Shown one piece after another: positions 62,170 to 64,000 of a stretch of 64,000 nucleotides of DNA (within the stretch, counting starts at the first letter, position 1; every line of letters begins with the position of its first letter). The stretch spans positions 7,750,001-7,814,000 of the forward strand of contig BJHW01000001.1 in NCBI GenBank assembly GCA_005405945.1, read 5' to 3'. This DNA comes from Streptomyces violaceusniger (GTDB lineage: Bacteria; Actinomycetota; Actinomycetes; Streptomycetales; Streptomycetaceae). Below the pieces are notes generated by a model that saw only the letters and a list, made by a program, of their open reading frames with translations, ran no database searches and was not told where the DNA came from. A program made the position numbers and the translations under genes.

Positions 62170-62367
62170 ACATGCCTCTGGCACCACATACAGGCACCGA
62201 TTGACTCCCCTCCGTATATACAACGCCCTAGTCGGTTACGGTCCGTAGATGGCCTATGTCCCTGAGTGACCGCTCTGGTGTATCGTCCCGAGCGGGGGCT
62301 GCGCCACTGACCTGACGGCGTCAGCGATGGACCGGAACTCGAGGGGGCGACGGGCGATGTATGGCCG

Positions 62368-64000
62368 ATGGACCGACAACCCGACGCAGCTCAGGCGTCG
62401 ACCGCGACACTTCCGCGCAGCCGCGCGGTTCTCCAACTCGACGAGGCCCGCGGGGATACCGCTTCCGGGAGCCCCGAGGCGCCAGTGGTCCGTCACGCAG
62501 TGGATGGCAGTCCAGTGAGCGCCACGGGAGCGGTGCTCGCCCGGCCGTCGGTCTCCGGCGGCGGGGCCGGGCTGTTGCCGCAAGTGATCCTCGCCCTGGT
62601 CTGCGGCGGTTACGCGGTGGGGGCGATCGTCGGCTGGGGATCGTCCCGACTGGCCCTCGTCATGGGTGACTTCGGGCTGAGCGCCGCCGCGTTCGCCGCC
62701 GCGGCCTCCTGTCTGTGGCACGGCCGCCGGCACGCCGGGCGGCTGCGCCCGGCCTGGCTGCTGTTCGCCGCCTCCTCGGCCATGGCCGGGCTGGGGAATG
62801 CCGTCTGGGGCTGGTACGAGGTGGTGCTCGGCCGCCCCGTGCCGACCCCCTCGGTCGCCGACTTCTGCTTCCTGCTCTTCGCCCCGCCCGCCATCGTCGG
62901 GATGCTGGTGCTCGCCAAGCGCCCCACGAGCCGCGCCCGGTGGATCTGTCTGGGGCTGGACGCCTGGCTGATCGCCGGATCGCTGGTCACGCTCTCCTGG
63001 AGCCTCGCGCTCGCCCACACCGGGGAGTTCGGCGCGGACGGCGCCTCCGTGGCCCGCGGCGCCCTGACGCTCGCCTATCCGCTGCTGGACATCGTGCTGG
63101 TCAGCATGGTGATCGTGCTCCACTTCCGGCGCTCCTCGGGCAACCGCTCCGCGATCAACACCGCGATCGCCGCCTTCGCGCTCACCGTGCTGTGCGACGC
63201 GCTGTTCACCTCGCCGCTGCTGCGGGAGCACTACCGCTCCGGGCAGATACTCGACGCCGGGTGGTTCGCCGGTTCCGCGCTGCTGGCGTACGCACCCTGG
63301 GTGGCCCGCCGCGAGGCCGCCCAGAACTCGCCGCCGGCGCGCCGCTCCCCGCAGCAGAGCGTCCCCATCGCGGGCTCGCTCGCCGCACTCGCGCCCTATC
63401 TCGCCGCCGGCGTCTGCACCTTGGGGGTCCTGTTCAACGTGATGGACGGCCGGCCGATCGACGGGGTGGTGCTCTTCACCGCCTGCGCGGTCGTGCTCGC
63501 GCTCGTCGTCCGACAGGCGATCATGCTGATGGACAACATCAGGCTCACCCAGGAACTCGCCCAGAAGGAGAACCACTTCCGCTCCCTGGTGCAGAGCTCC
63601 AGCGATGTGATCATGATCGCCGCGCCCACCGGAATCCTGCGCTACGTCAGCCCGGCCGCCTCCGGGGTCTACGGCCGCGACGCGGACGAGATGGTCGGCT
63701 CCGAGCTGGCCTCCCTGATCCACCCCGAGGACCTCGGATCGGTGGTCCACGAGGTCCGCCGGTTCCTGGCCGCCTCACCGGGCGAGGAGCCCACCACACG
63801 CATCGAATGCCGCTTCCGCTCCGGCTCCGGCGACTGGCTCAACGTGGAGTCCACGATCAACCGCCACCACGGCGGGCTGATCTTCAACAGCCGCGATGTC
63901 ACCGAGCGGGTCCGGCTCCAGGCCCAGCTCCAGCACAACGCCGAGCACGACCCGCTCACCGATCTGCCCAACCGCGCCCTGTTCACCCGGCGGGTCGCGC
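62368..64000 (+). CDS. Membrane PAS-GGDEF protein (partial, runs off the right edge)
   Basis: About 544 codons are visible. A polar N-terminus (MDRQPDAAQASTATLPRSRA) is followed by about nine to ten membrane helices (residues about 65-390, beginning LLPQVILALVCGGYAVGAIVG), then a PAS domain (HFRSLVQSSSDVIMIAAPTGILRYVSPAASGVYGRDADEMVG and IECRFRSGSGDWLNVESTI) and the first residues of a GGDEF domain (AEHDPLTDLPNRALF). By position it corresponds to SCO5511 of S. coelicolor, a c-di-GMP protein, probably with an EAL domain too. The start is uncertain: ATG 62368 or GTG 62515. No stop before the edge. Confidence 0.85.
   Translation, partial: MDRQPDAAQASTATLPRSRAVLQLDEARGDTASGSPEAPVVRHAVDGSPVSATGAVLARPSVSGGGAGLLPQVILALVCGGYAVGAIVGWGSSRLALVMGDFGLSAAAFAAAASCLWHGRRHAGRLRPAWLLFAASSAMAGLGNAVWGWYEVVLGRPVPTPSVADFCFLLFAPPAIVGMLVLAKRPTSRARWICLGLDAWLIAGSLVTLSWSLALAHTGEFGADGASVARGALTLAYPLLDIVLVSMVIVLHFRRSSGNRSAINTAIAAFALTVLCDALFTSPLLREHYRSGQILDAGWFAGSALLAYAPWVARREAAQNSPPARRSPQQSVPIAGSLAALAPYLAAGVCTLGVLFNVMDGRPIDGVVLFTACAVVLALVVRQAIMLMDNIRLTQELAQKENHFRSLVQSSSDVIMIAAPTGILRYVSPAASGVYGRDADEMVGSELASLIHPEDLGSVVHEVRRFLAASPGEEPTTRIECRFRSGSGDWLNVESTINRHHGGLIFNSRDVTERVRLQAQLQHNAEHDPLTDLPNRALFTRRVA

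Overview
The window is high-GC actinobacterial DNA, almost certainly from a Streptomyces chromosome. Codon use is strongly G/C in third positions, GTG starts and 4-base start/stop overlaps are common, and only two TTA codons turn up in real genes. The gene order sdaA-glyA-gcvH-gcvT, ATPase, two SseB-like genes, a five-gene peptide ABC transporter, later a cysteine desulfurase, mnmA, ligA, a GGDEF-EAL protein and gatC-gatA-gatB, and finally another GGDEF protein matches, from memory, the S. coelicolor core region around SCO5469-SCO5511. No rRNA, tRNA, prophage, insertion sequence or CRISPR array was seen.

Layout. 1-7 kb is accessory: a PrsW-like protease at the edge, a Uma2-type protein, an ECF41-type sigma factor with its carboxymuconolactone-decarboxylase partner, a STAND/TPR protein with a defective Walker A motif and a TTA codon, and a GT-B-like protein containing a 7-bp tandem repeat. 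7-12 kb is the glycine cleavage/serine block (gcvT, gcvH, glyA, sdaA) behind a tandem glycine riboswitch. 12-21.4 kb holds a P-loop ATPase, two SseB-family proteins and a BldK/Dpp-like peptide importer. 21.4-32.7 kb has a TRIC-type channel, an ArsR/SRPBCC pair, a dehalogenase-like hydrolase, cysteine desulfurase, a beta-propeller lipoprotein, a Tat-exported amidase, an F420-type oxidoreductase, mnmA and a fused glycine-to-betaine methyltransferase. 32.7-38.6 kb is a patchy accessory zone: MerR regulator, a 167-bp palindromic element, a macrolide-type glycosyltransferase, gene remnants, a second Uma2 gene, a truncated LysR gene and a GltS-like symporter. 38.7-64 kb is mostly core: LOG protein, SDR, MetE-like protein, ligA, an RmdB-like c-di-GMP enzyme, gatCAB, an MlrC-like peptidase, an MMPL transporter, a large LuxR regulator with a pentapeptide-repeat linker, a PQQ-type sugar dehydrogenase, an aldo/keto reductase, a hydroxyacid dehydrogenase and the start of a PAS-GGDEF protein.

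How the genes work together. The glycine riboswitch should switch on glycine cleavage when glycine is abundant, and glyA and sdaA then carry one-carbon units and serine to pyruvate. Cysteine desulfurase plausibly supplies sulfur to MnmA for tRNA 2-thiouridine. GatCAB makes Gln-tRNA(Gln) by transamidation. Two c-di-GMP proteins and a TTA (bldA-type) codon in one of them tie the region to development.

Most important caution. Eleven places show a one-base loss, nearly all inside G or C runs, that breaks an otherwise well conserved frame (ECF41 sigma factor, P-loop ATPase, both transporter ATPases, second Uma2, an ATP-binding remnant, gatC, the MlrC-like gene, the LuxR regulator twice, the aldo/keto reductase). 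The uniform direction and homopolymer setting point to sequencing or assembly deletions rather than eleven pseudogenes. Those genes are annotated over their full conserved extent.
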